A DNA stretch of 64,000 bases from Marsupella aquatica (Eukaryota > Marchantiophyta). Shown piece by piece: positions 21,481-31,605 of this stretch. The translations under genes and the position numbers were made by a program. Below the pieces are notes generated by a model that saw only the letters and a list, made by a program, of their open reading frames with translations, did not search any database and was not told the DNA's origin. The stretch is from contig OZ316896.1 of the NCBI GenBank assembly GCA_973895155.1, forward strand, positions 6,510,001 to 6,574,000. The letters run 5' to 3'. The first letter of the stretch is position 1. The number at the start of each line of letters is the position of its first letter.

Positions 21481-22420
21481 CTATTGGTCAATGGCATTTG
21501 CCTGAGGAACGTCAGTGTTTGCGGCGAGGGACTCTTGGTCGATTCTTGCTCCTGCATTGTTTTCGACAAAATTGCATGTAGGTGCTGGCTCGTGTGGGGG
21601 ACAATCAGGTCGTCTATTGGAAATCGAAACATCATCTTCCTCCATGACAAGTCTTCTCTTGAACTTCTCTAGCTCTCGTGCTCTCTGCATCTTAAAAAAT
21701 TCTCGGCATTCCTCGTCAACATCTGCTGCTCTTAAGCTAAACAAGTTCTGGAAGTTTTGTTCCTCCATAATTTTCAACCTCTTCGCGTTGCTGGCGGCCA
21801 TGTCACGTTGTGCATACGCTGCAATTCTGAAGGCACACTCCTCGGCTTTTAGTTTCTTGGCAGCCTTATTGCCAAGTGGTCGGTGGTTGACACTATTGCT
21901 TCCATCTTCTGTGTACTCACCCTCCACATTGCTTGGCTGTTTGTTGCCTTCTTCAGGAGTCTGAGGGCTTGGCAGCAGCATTCTCCCTCTGTCCTGCCTT
22001 CTTCCCCTTCTGCTTCCCCTTCCCCTTGGATGCCATATCGTCGACTGTTTTTGAAAATCGAGGGCACTCTTTGAGCAGGTACCAACACTCAATGAAAGCG
22101 AATTCTTTTCCCTTCGGATGCTTCTTTACGTAAAGTTCCTTGGCTTTCTGCAAGGTGTCCTCCTGGTTTGATCCTGACAAACAGAGGTCCACGACATTGG
22201 TAAATGCACCAGAGAATTTAGCGACATCGTGCTTTACTTCACCCCATTGCTCTCCAAGGATCTGGAGCCTCTCTCTTGTGTGCCTCGAGGTCGATGCTCA
22301 TTGTATTGTGCTGCTACACGATCCCAAAAAGTCAAATTTCTCTGTCCAGCCCCGACAATTGGATCTTGAGATATGTGCATCCAAGAGCAGCAGAGCTGCT
22401 TCAACTCTGCAGACACAAAG
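21481..22420 (-). pseudogene. PIF/Harbinger ORF1-like (Myb/trihelix, NAM-associated type) remnant
   Basis: The protein can be followed on the minus strand through three frames. First comes LCCSWMHISQDPIVGAGQRN and FWDRVAAQYNEHRP. Then WGEVKHDVAKFSGAF, VDLCLSGSNQEDTLQ and FAFIECWYLLKECPRF. Last is an open frame with NHRPLGNKAAKKLKAEECAF and a Lys/Glu-rich coiled coil to a stop at 21481. S-W-hxxSxDPIVGxxQ..FWxRV and RPxGxKxAK are features I know from plant trihelix/NAM-associated proteins encoded by PIF/Harbinger elements as their DNA-binding ORF1. Frame changes near 22250 and 21960 have no room for introns, so I call it broken. No DDE transposase partner is recognisable nearby. A decayed host gene of the same domain type is the alternative. 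Confidence 0.65.
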
Positions 22421-23600
22421 TTTTGGCCTCAAGATTTGCTAATCTCAGCCATTCTGCAGAGCACTCAAAGGAAACACTCAGACTCGACGGCAGCGAAAGT
22501 CACAAACACACAGAACAGTTGTACACTGACCACACGAAGAATGAACAGAGGAAAGGAAGAATATATGAATGAACAATGTGCGTCGATCTACTCCACAAGT
22601 GCAAATAGTGACTGTCGATTTTGAATACCGAGGCTGAACCGGCCGGGATGGCGCCCGCTTGTTGAGCCCAAAATTGGCGCGCTGGCGTCCAATTCTGGCG
22701 GGCCTAAAAAATACCGGTGTTGATGGCGGGGTCCGGTGGGGTAGGAAATCCGGGTAATTTAAGGATGGCACTGAATTTGGGTGGCAGGCCCGTCACTTTA
22801 CAGGACGGGTGGGAATGCTCTTAGCTGGTGGGCAAGGGACCGGTTTATGTATAGGGATTTGTCTAGCCTTTCCACCCATGCCTTCTTAGCTGATTGGGGC
22901 TTCTCAGTTCCTGAAACGCAATTTCTTAGACACAATCAGGATAGTCCCGAATAGGAATCAACTCTCCCTTCTAGTACAAATTAAAAAACCAAATTCCGTA
23001 TTCCAGTTGAAAGACCTGGAACGTGCAATTAGTTGGGTTTCCGTGCCCTCTGAATTTTTTAATTGCTTTGGTCAAAAACATATGAACTCGATTTCTGTTT
23101 AGAATGAAGGGGGCGTGAATCGCTCCAGCTGTTCTAGAGATACTTAACAACCGAAAGGGGGTTTGGGTAGTGGTAATGCAAACTGCGACCCAGATTGAAG
23201 CATATTGCACCTGCTAAATCAACCAGGTTGATGATCCTAAAAGATGAGCTGGGACTTTTAAATTCTTTTAATACTAATTGGATAATATTAATGAAATAAA
23301 CTAATTTTTGATAATATTAATGAAATAAACCCCAATTAGTTTTTAAAAGAAATATGGAGATATCCATACAATTCAAAGGATATAATAGTTTCATTGATAA
23401 AGGTTTAATCGCAGAACCAAAAAACTTCATTTTTTTGGGTGCTTCAACATGGATCAGTTTAGTTTTTCTAGTGGGTATTCTCAATTCCTCTCTCTTAGAC
23501 ATTGATTTTTAACAAGTTCTTGATGTATCATTTTTATTTGACATAGGATTACAGAATCAAAAAGTTCAATTCCCGCTACCTGCCCTGATGAATATGGAGA
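22421..23600. other. No gene recognised; GC-rich patch at 22.64-22.83 kb
   Basis: A GC-rich patch with GGCGGGCC, GGCGGGGTCCGG and GGGTGGGAATGCTCTTAG lies upstream of the ORF1-like remnant. It may be the promoter or terminal region of the same element, but I could not find a matching opposite end. At 23271-23335 GATAATATTAATGAAATAAA occurs twice. Confidence 0.4.
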
Positions 23601-23609
23601 AGGGTAAAA

Positions 23610-23690
23610 TAAAAATATGGCAGGGACAAGATTCGAACCTGTGACTTCAAGGTAGTCTGAAACCAAAGTCCACCAGTGGTTTTGTAGAGA
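23610..23690 (-). other. tRNA-like / Pol III B-box-like remnant
   Basis: On the minus strand ACAGGTTCGAATCTTGTCCC forms a T-arm (five pairs around a TTCGAAT loop) followed by CTGCCA. GGTTCGAATC matches a Pol III B box. I could not fold a convincing acceptor or anticodon stem from the bases upstream, so it is not a functional tRNA call. It may be a SINE or tRNA pseudogene fragment. Confidence 0.25.
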
Positions 23691-23699
23691 TCACAGAAA

Positions 23700-26630
23700 G
23701 GAGAGGCTCTCATTCTTAGGAAGTTTGACTATATTAGGCTTATTGGAAAGATACTTCCTAGCAGTTGTTTATAGAATTTGACTATATTAGATTTATTGGA
23801 ACTATATTTTCTGGAAGTTTCTGATTAACCCGATAAAATAAGATTCCATTGGACATGAGTGAGATACCAAACGTCAAAGCTAACTGTCAAAAAACTTTTG
23901 CAAGCATGAAGTGTGGACAGGGCGTGGCACAGTGTAATTTCTAGAAGTTCATAACTCTCTCAATCCTGCATGAAAACTAAAGCTTTTTGACATTCTGGAA
24001 AGATCTTCCAAGCCACTACTAGTGAGCCCAAGTAGAGCCAATTCTGTTGGATAGAAAGGGAGATATTGAAGGTCAAAGTTTGCTAGTGCATTTGTTTTTG
24101 AAACTAAAAGATGTCAACTAGTGAAGTGGGTGTTATGGTCTATGAGGATTGCATGGTTCCCCGGCTCCGACCATGGGAGTATCACTTAAGAGTTGCTTTG
24201 TGTCTCTTGGTTAGATTAAAAAAGTCTGTTGGTTAGATTAAAATTGGAATAACTTAATCTAAAATATACTCACATTTGGGCCTGAGAACACAGCTCCTAT
24301 TTAAACATACAGGTAGGGATGCACCAGGGCACTAGGCCAACCAACCTATCTTTCAATCTCTAGACTGCTTTCTTAAAAGATTTTGTTTTTTAAGAAGTCT
24401 TTGTACTCATGACACAATCTCATGATCATAGGGAAGGGACTTGGTGATTTGTAAACCCTTGAAATCACGAGGCAGCGACTTCGAAGCACTGGAAAATTTG
24501 TTTTCATTTGACCAAAATGAAGCGGAAAGGGTTTCAGTCGAGGGGCTGAGGCTTCACAACTGGAAAAGTCAACACAAAACAAACCATTGCCTTGTCATCC
24601 CCTCGGGAAATCAATCTATAACTACCAACATGTCTGGAACGAAGGAGTTTGCCTTCGACGTCCTCCGAAATATAAGTAGTTCCTACGAGTCATAACTGAA
24701 AAACTTTGATATAGACAATTAAGCTTCTAGAGCAATATCTCCGAACAGACTTATCCCCAAAGAAACCAAGTCCGATCTCAGGACCCTGTAGCCTGAGATA
24801 TCAGTGTAAGATTCCAGTAACATCATGCCCTCTTTTGGGATGACTATTAAATTATCATAATTATTGATTTCGAACAAGAACATACAGCTTTGAAACATTT
24901 TACGTCTTCCAGGAGGTCGCTATGCCGCAAAGCCTGACGAAAGACACAAATTTAGGTGACACCATAGTTAGCTGAGGTGGGAACCTTTAATGTTCAAAAG
25001 ATACCCTGGATGCCAGTGTCTGCAATATTAAGCCCGTAGTTTTCCTTTCGCCTGCCAGGAAGTGTCCAGATGTAGAACTTACTCTTGATCCAATACTTCG
25101 TGGGCAGAGAACTCCTTGTATCCTGAGGAAGCAATAACGGGAGAATGAGTTTGAAGCCATTGAATATCAACAGCAGCCCAGGCCTAGTTCCAGAAAAATT
25201 CGGGAAGCAATGACGTGTATCATCTAGCAGTACGGTGAAACTCTCTCAAACAAATATTTGCAATTAGGGAAGGACGTGGATGTGAAAATTGAGCAAAATC
25301 TTGATGGAAATCTGAACGAGACGAACTGAAAGAGAACTGATTAATGTACAATCATGGATGCATCGATCCTAACTTGAGCAAAAGATACGGGTTTCACTGC
25401 CTAAAGCAAAAGAGAATCCATCCGAAACAGTGAAGATTTGAATCTGAACCTGCTGGCGGAAGAGCCGGTTTGAGATGATGGAGGCAGTAGGTCATCAATT
25501 TTTTTATCCCCTCTTTCACCTATTCGTAAAATTCTGGACAGACTGAAAGCAATTTGAAGACATCACCTACTAGTGGTGACCAAGGCCCCAAATCCAGTGA
25601 AGTGCATATAAAACAGAGTTGACGAAACTCATGTGATTTTATATTCATGGCTCGTACTCCTTTGCACTTGGTGAAAATATACTCGCTGCAGGGTCCACCT
25701 GAAAGTAGTCTAAGTGGAAGAAGCCAAGCAATTGCTCCAATTTTGCTGCGAATGAGCAAACTTTTGACAGCTATTACAAAAGAAAGTTTGTTTCTGTCAG
25801 AGTATAAGTCCATCTATCCCGGTAACCAAACATTTTTCCAGTGGCAATGATCTTGAGCAATCTGCTACGAATTGCCTTACTGCTCTAAAAATGGTTCACA
25901 TTTACAACGCAAAAAGACGGGTCAAGGGCACACCATAAACCACAATATCGAGAGGTGCATTTCGATTTCCATCGTGCTTCTGTGATGAAGTCACTGAGAT
26001 GAATAAATAACAGCAATCGCCGATCAGACCCATCGTTAAGGGGACCCATCAAAATTGCAAGGCGAGAGCCACTTAAAGTAGACAACATCCTCCAAAATGT
26101 GAGATCTTCCAACAGAGTGAAATTGATTTGATCTACCACTTCACAGGCAGGAAAATGCAGGATAGCACAGCAAGCACCTGCACTCTGAGACCTGACAACC
26201 TTATGTAAGCTAGTGTTGCCGTAGTGTGCAGGCTACGTCTCTAGATGTACAATGCGGGAATGAGCCCAAGTAGTGAAATTAACGGTGGCTGTTTGCCATC
26301 TTCATCGTTCTGGGCCATTACTGAACACAGTTTCAGACCTCGTCAAACCTTCCAGCTGTCATGGCCTTGTTTCCTCTTTCCCACTACCATAACACATTCT
26401 AGTCAGATGGCCATGGCCGTGTATTAAACTTATGAGACCGAACGGAAGGCATTCATAAAGTCAGGATTGATGATAGGAGCACCACCAAAGACCTCTGTTA
26501 CAGCAATGGGTTCACTTTAGGGGTGCAACTTGGTACAGTTGATCCGGATGTTGATATCTCAAAATAAAATGCTTGGGATCGGTCGCACAGGAAGCACAAC
26601 AAGGAAAATGCCTTGGCTATTCAGCGTGCA
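23700..26630. other. No gene recognised; 3' flank of the DnaJ gene
   Basis: Frames are short and lack domains. The right end should hold the 3' UTR of the minus-strand DnaJ gene. Confidence 0.55.
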
Positions 26631-29348
26631 CTATCTCGATGGATCCGACGCACCCATGAGATCGTCAGGAGTAGAAGCAGGGTCAAGCTCCTGAGATCCA
26701 CGTGGAATACGATGTGCATCTGTTTGCGAATCTTCGATTCTTTGGTTCGGAACACTGTGAGAAAATTTAACCAGCTCTTCGGGCTTAAATGACCTAAATG
26801 ATTCTATCCCGTCTTGTCTGTGAAACACAGTTTTGAAGCCCCTAACTTTTACCAGCTTCCCAGTTCTTAAACCTTTTTTATCACAAAACTCGCTAAGTAT
26901 CTCCACCATTTCAAACTTGGGTGTACTCCCTTGTCCATGAAATCTGGGACCTCCTGCTGGCCGTATCCCTTGCTCTGGATCTGTATAGACGGCCCACACC
27001 TGACCCTTCTTCGGATATATTTTCAGCAATCCCCTCCCCAATCTATCCATAACAAAGTGCGAGAAAGTATTGACAGAGTCCATGACATCGGCTTTACCCA
27101 TCTTGAAATCCCCACAAGTAATTGAAAGTTTGCCGTTAGTGTTTGCCGTCCACACCCTCTCCTCCTCACTTGCAGGACAATGCTCAAGCCAATTCACCTG
27201 AGCCTTGAAGGGTTGGGTAGTAACCTTTAAGATACGGGCATAAAACCTCGGCATTCCATCTTGATCATCATAGACTGCCCAAATCTGCCCTGGAAGTATG
27301 TCAGTCTCAGTTCGGAAAGCATCAAAATCGTGAAAATCAGGATCGGGTACTGGTATTTGACCGTCGGAATCTTGCTCCGAGGACGGGGTAGACTGTTCAG
27401 ATGTGGTGGGACTAGAGACTCGTTGCTGCGGAATCTGATCATCGTCATCGTGTGAGGATTGCGAATGAAAGGGAACCCTTGGCGACCTAACTCTCATTCT
27501 GAGAGTCCTTGGTGACTTACTGGGGGATTTTTCATCTCTGAAGTCTTCTGATTTAGAGAATTCCTCTCCCTCACGATGATTGTCCTTAACAGTCGACGGC
27601 GATTCATCTTGCTGCGAAAATTTCACTGGCTTCGTTTTGTGGGTTAACCCTGGGCTATCACAAAGTTTGAATCCTCGTGGTACTCCCTCGCTTCTTTTCG
27701 AACTTTCAACAATAGAGTCTCGAGAATCCTTATTTGGAGCACTACCTGGGTCATCTCTGTTTCTCTCGGTGTAACCTCCTCGTCCATCGAGATCCTCGCC
27801 ACCGTTCGCCCCAGCACCCCGTATCACATGATTGTTGTCGTCTGCAGGAGACTTGCCCTTCGTACCGTTCTCGCTTTGTTGTCTAAAGGCTTCTCTTTCA
27901 CCATCCTCGTCCGACTTCACCATATCTTCAGCGTTCTCCTCACCATCCGATCTAGTCCACTTAGCGGACGGAAATTCTTCCAAATCCGAGTCGTCACTGA
28001 CATCAAACTTGTACGTAGCGACATTCTTCTTGGCACGCGAAGATCTGCGACGAGGCAGCTCACCCTGCCAGCCGTGCTCATACGCTTTCTGATCCTCATC
28101 TTCAAGCTCTACATCATCCTCTTGATCACTGCTCCGTCTCTTCCTTTTGAGTTTCCTCCCTATTTTGGCATCCACCTTTCGCTTGCTTTCTTCCCTGGCG
28201 CTATTCTCTTTCCTCTTCGCCAACAAACGATCCATTGCCTCCCGCTGCTTCTCAACTTCCCGGGCCTTCCTCAGATCCCCTTTCTCCTTCCGCAGCTCCT
28301 CCTTCTCCCTCCTCCGCAGCTCCTTCTCCTTCCTCTTGGTCTCCTTCTCTGCTTCCACTCTCTCTCTTTTCACCTTTGCATAGGTTTGCTGAACTACATC
28401 TGCTGCCAAATTGTTGGGCGGCACAGCAGAGGGTGCCGCAGCTGCCGCAGCAGCAGCGGCTGCCACCTTGCTTTGAGCTGCTGCTGCTGCAGCAGCGGAG
28501 GAGAAAAATGCAGCGCCGCTTGCCTGCTTGTGAAACGAGCTGGAAAATGACCCTTTTCCTCCATTCACGAATCCATGGCCCCCTGTGGCCCCATCGAATT
28601 GAGGAGCACCAGGATAATGCTTATTAAAGTCTTGTCGATGGGCATCGAAGGGCCAACCAAATCCACCAGCTCCATTGCTAGGGGCTGCGCTGTGAATGTC
28701 ACGGGCCAGGAATACGTTCTTACACTTGGGGCACTGGAGTTGATAATTCTCGTACGTTCGCATGTACTGATATTGCATTTTGCACTTAGGGCAGGCAGTC
28801 CAGAAAGTTGTTCCTGCGGCATGGGATGTATGGGAGGTATGGTGAGAATGGGAATGGGAAGAATTGTGAGTCGGAGGAACAGTGAAGGGAGTCTGGAAAT
28901 TTTGCACATTGGGTTCCATTACCACTCGCACATGAGACGCTTTAGACTTGACTCCCCTTTTCATATCATGGACTTGTCGCTTCGCCTTATCAGAAAGAAC
29001 GCCAAACGCTTCTCCAATTAGTTTGAATGCTGCTTCCGCGCCGACGGATTTATTTTTATCTGGATGTAAAAGCAGCGCTAGCCTCCTATACTGCTTTTTT
29101 ATCGTGCTATCGTCAGCACCAGGATCAACCTGCAGTATGCCATACCAGTCCATTTCGGTGCCCCCCACCTTGCTCTGGGCAACAGCGTGAACCTCCAAAA
29201 CTTGTAACATCTGCGAGAGACCCTCAAGAGTAGGAAAGAGTTGCTGCGCTTTGAGTGCAAATTTCTTCGCTCCAGAGAAATCCTGCTTCGCATACTTTAT
29301 CTCTGCAAGATCTCTCGCACGAACCGCTTCATCCCTGTTACACTCCAT
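26631..29348 (-). CDS. DnaJ (J-domain) protein with C-terminal DUF3444, 905 aa, single exon
   Basis: An intact open frame runs from MECNRDEAVRARDLAEIKYA to a stop. The N-terminal helical segment (about 1-60) is typical of plant DnaJ/DUF3444 proteins. A J domain at about 66-130 has the HPD tripeptide at 95-97 (LLLHPDKNKSVGAEAAFKL), the site that stimulates Hsp70 ATPase. A zinc-ribbon-like pair CPKCK...CPKCK (Cys 186, 189, 206, 209) follows. Then come poly-Ala tracts (about 284-305), a Lys/Glu-rich coiled coil (325-400), a basic patch KRKRRSS that could act in nuclear import, and an acidic/Ser-rich disordered region. DUF3444 spans about 668-870 (LPGQIWAVYDDQDGMPRFYA, GQVWAVYTDPEQG). The family acts as Hsp70 co-chaperones; the client is unknown. 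The start is supported by the family-like N terminus and by lack of an upstream in-frame extension. Best-supported gene of the window. Confidence 0.95.
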   Translation of the reverse strand: MECNRDEAVRARDLAEIKYAKQDFSGAKKFALKAQQLFPTLEGLSQMLQVLEVHAVAQSKVGGTEMDWYGILQVDPGADDSTIKKQYRRLALLLHPDKNKSVGAEAAFKLIGEAFGVLSDKAKRQVHDMKRGVKSKASHVRVVMEPNVQNFQTPFTVPPTHNSSHSHSHHTSHTSHAAGTTFWTACPKCKMQYQYMRTYENYQLQCPKCKNVFLARDIHSAAPSNGAGGFGWPFDAHRQDFNKHYPGAPQFDGATGGHGFVNGGKGSFSSSFHKQASGAAFFSSAAAAAAAQSKVAAAAAAAAAAPSAVPPNNLAADVVQQTYAKVKRERVEAEKETKRKEKELRRREKEELRKEKGDLRKAREVEKQREAMDRLLAKRKENSAREESKRKVDAKIGRKLKRKRRSSDQEDDVELEDEDQKAYEHGWQGELPRRRSSRAKKNVATYKFDVSDDSDLEEFPSAKWTRSDGEENAEDMVKSDEDGEREAFRQQSENGTKGKSPADDNNHVIRGAGANGGEDLDGRGGYTERNRDDPGSAPNKDSRDSIVESSKRSEGVPRGFKLCDSPGLTHKTKPVKFSQQDESPSTVKDNHREGEEFSKSEDFRDEKSPSKSPRTLRMRVRSPRVPFHSQSSHDDDDQIPQQRVSSPTTSEQSTPSSEQDSDGQIPVPDPDFHDFDAFRTETDILPGQIWAVYDDQDGMPRFYARILKVTTQPFKAQVNWLEHCPASEEERVWTANTNGKLSITCGDFKMGKADVMDSVNTFSHFVMDRLGRGLLKIYPKKGQVWAVYTDPEQGIRPAGGPRFHGQGSTPKFEMVEILSEFCDKKGLRTGKLVKVRGFKTVFHRQDGIESFRSFKPEELVKFSHSVPNQRIEDSQTDAHRIPRGSQELDPASTPDDLMGASDPSR

Positions 29349-29534
29349 AGCTACCGTCCCAAGACCAATTCCTCCTTAAGTATTCCGCTAATCCCAGTTG
29401 TCTCCAAGGATCTAACTCTTTCTGCTCTGTGTACGACTTCTATATTGCTGAGCACAGTTCTTCCCACTTTAAACTACCTCGTAGCGTGCTCACAAGTCCT
29501 CGTCAGACGCCTGCAGCACTCATTGGTATCAACA
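29349..29534. promoter_or_regulatory. Putative bidirectional promoter between divergent genes
   Basis: 186 bp separate the DnaJ start codon (minus) from the ATG of the 97-codon frame on the plus strand. No TATA box or specific binding site can be assigned with confidence. The call rests on the head-to-head layout. Confidence 0.35.
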
Positions 29535-29828
29535 ATGCCCCAAAGTGAGACGGCAGACATGGATGGAAATACCCTAGCAACAGAATGTGCAATGATCGCA
29601 TTGAAGGAAGTAAAACATCAAGCGAAAGGACGAGCTCTGGCAAAATTTAATTACTTATTGGTGTCAACCCAATCAGCCGCTCGTCGAGGGAAGCAGTGCA
29701 TCATCAAATCTCTGTTTGCCCTTCTGCGACCAGAACCTGACCTAAATGAAGAAAGAGAAAAATGGCAGACCGGTCTCACAGGTCCATCACTGGCTTCTCG
29801 ATTGGGCGGGCTATCTCAAACGGATTAG
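29535..29828 (+). CDS. Small unrecognised protein, 97 aa, head-to-head with DnaJ gene
   Basis: The frame starts MPQSETADMDGNTLATECAM and runs to TAG at 29826. It is rich in Ala, Lys, Leu and Arg, with an amphipathic helical stretch (ALKEVKHQAKGRALAKFNYL) and a second one (ARRGKQCIIKSLFALL). No signal peptide or membrane segment is seen. The frame is open further upstream, but there it overlaps the complement of the DnaJ start, so I chose the internal ATG. Composition suggests a real helical protein, but there is no family match I can name; it may be the first exon of a longer gene. Confidence 0.4.
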   Translation: MPQSETADMDGNTLATECAMIALKEVKHQAKGRALAKFNYLLVSTQSAARRGKQCIIKSLFALLRPEPDLNEEREKWQTGLTGPSLASRLGGLSQTD

Positions 29829-30890
29829 GCCTGACGACCCAAAAGCCTTGCTTCCACAATGGCTCCAGAACCCTAAAACTCCGCTTCATTTCGCCTTCTT
29901 CTTCTGACCAACACGAGACCATACTCAACATGTTGGGGTTTTTCTCCCGTGTGCTATAATTGCCCACCGCTGATAGACAACCCTCTTGCCATACGTCTTC
30001 CACCCATGCTTCACAAACTCTATCACAGCCAGCAGGTACGACGAACAATGTCACCACCGTCAACCAGCCAAATTCACAACAAAGATTAAGATTGGACCAA
30101 AGGACGCTCGGAAAGATGGAAGGCTTGGGATCCACGGCTCCCCCACCCGTGCACATACGGTCCCCGTCGCGAGATAATTACCACTCATCCGCAGTTCTCA
30201 AATATGCAATTTGTAGGTAGCTAGGGTTACTCTGTGCCTCTGACTGTACACATATATCCTCGAGACCCTCCAAACTCCCCGTCAGTCGATAGCTCATTCC
30301 ATCGTACATACTCCTCCCGCGCTCGCCCCGATTCCGCCGCCGAATTTTTTAACAAGCGCCTGACATATAATGCCCGCACGCTCTGCTGCTGGAATGCAAC
30401 GTCGATGAACAGCAAACAAGTTCGAAGAGGAGAGGAGGATTGAGGTACGAACGACCTTCGAACGAGCCAGATTGCTCAGCGTCTCCTTGCTATCGTGTAC
30501 TGCATCTCCCTGCTCTGGTTCTTCTGCCGCGCTCGTCTACTGAGAGGTGGGCACCTCTGGACGGTAGTGAGACGAACGGAGTGAACGAACCAATGAGCGA
30601 CTCCAAACAAGAGCGGGAGATACGGACGGGGAAATGGACCCTACCTGATGAAAGGCCCGGCACCCTTTGTTCGCTAGCTCGGTCTGCGATCATTCTTCCG
30701 GCCTGACCTCCTACAGGCTCATTTCATAATAATGGATAATTATGAAAATTTAAGAGCCACTAACAAAGTTATTCTTGGGTTCTTGGGAACTTAAAGTCAG
30801 TAGTTTGTCTATGAAGCCCCACAGACAAACCAAACTTGGATGTACTTGAATCAAACACACATACATGCTTATACTATTTGTTACACTTGT
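29829..30890. other. No gene recognised
   Basis: Several overlapping 60-126-codon frames on both strands between 29.8 and 30.7 kb shadow one another. None shows a domain. GC content is higher than the following AT-rich region, consistent with the flank of an expressed gene. Confidence 0.45.
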
Positions 30891-30891
30891 A

Positions 30892-30995
30892 TCCAAAAAT
30901 ACCATGTCAGATCATCACTTTTGTTCACCTGTCCAAAAGTACCTTGTCAAAGTATCACCTCTGTCCATTTGTGTCCAAAGATACCATGTACCAAC
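30892..30995. repeat. Short tandem repeat of about 40-42 bp, three diverged copies
   Basis: TCCAAAAATACCATGTCA, TCCAAAAGTACCTTGTCA and TCCAAAGATACCATGTA start at 30892, 30932 and 30974. Confidence 0.65.
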
Positions 30996-31376
30996 CAAAT
31001 CAGCTTTGATTGCAAACCTCATTCTATTCTCTTAATATCCTTTTCCCTCAAGCTAGTCACTTTAACCATTTTTTTAGAATTCAATAAAAATATATATATA
31101 TATATGTAAGGTATGTTTAGGTATTTGTATGCCTTATCTGGCTTTTATGGTAATAAAATTATATAGACTAAGCTCTTCACAATTTACTCTAGTGCCTCAA
31201 GTAGTTTGTTCAATGAGCAAAAGCAAAATTATTCAAATTTTTCCTCAAGAATATTTTTATGTTTATAATATATAGATTGCAAAAATATCACAAAAGGGGG
31301 AAACAAGCAACACAATCCCCATGAACCAATATAACAATTTTCACTAGGAAAACTGGGTGCGAATTTTGATTTTCAT

Positions 31377-31605
31377 AGAGCATTGCTCTTGAGACGGAAT
31401 TATATTTTTCCATAGAGTGTCACTCTTGTGTTAAGGAGAGGTTTGACTTATTTTGCTGCAACAAAGCTATCTCAGATTTTAATCTAAGAGCGTATTGTTG
31501 AGAAATCTTATTTTTCATAGAGCATTGCTTTGTCACGAAGAGCACTTCAATTAATTTCCCACTGCAAAGCTCCAAGAAATGATATTTTTCAAAGAGCGCT
31601 ACTCT
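31377..31605. repeat. Four dispersed copies of a 13-bp palindrome with paired changes
   Basis: Sites: AGAGCATTGCTCT (31377-31389), AGAGTGTCACTCT (31414-31426), AGAGCATTGCTTT (31519-31531) and AGAGCGCTACTCT (31593-31605). Each is preceded by a T-rich run ending in CATAG or CAAAG. In the second copy a change in one arm is matched by the complementary change in the other. Confidence 0.7.

Noticed and set aside
22640-22835. Terminal inverted repeat of a Harbinger element (GGGTGGGAATGCTCTTAG)
   Set aside because: It looks like ends I know from such elements, but no inverted partner was found left of the ORF1-like remnant.
23610-23690. A functional tRNA gene on the minus strand
   Set aside because: Only the T-arm and B-box-like sequence are good. 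I could not find a matching 5' acceptor strand or a proper anticodon stem.
27828-28627. Long plus-strand frames of 240 and 130 codons opposite the DnaJ gene
   Set aside because: They are antisense shadows of the Lys/Glu/Ala-rich part of the DnaJ reading frame, with low-complexity Leu/Ser/Pro composition.
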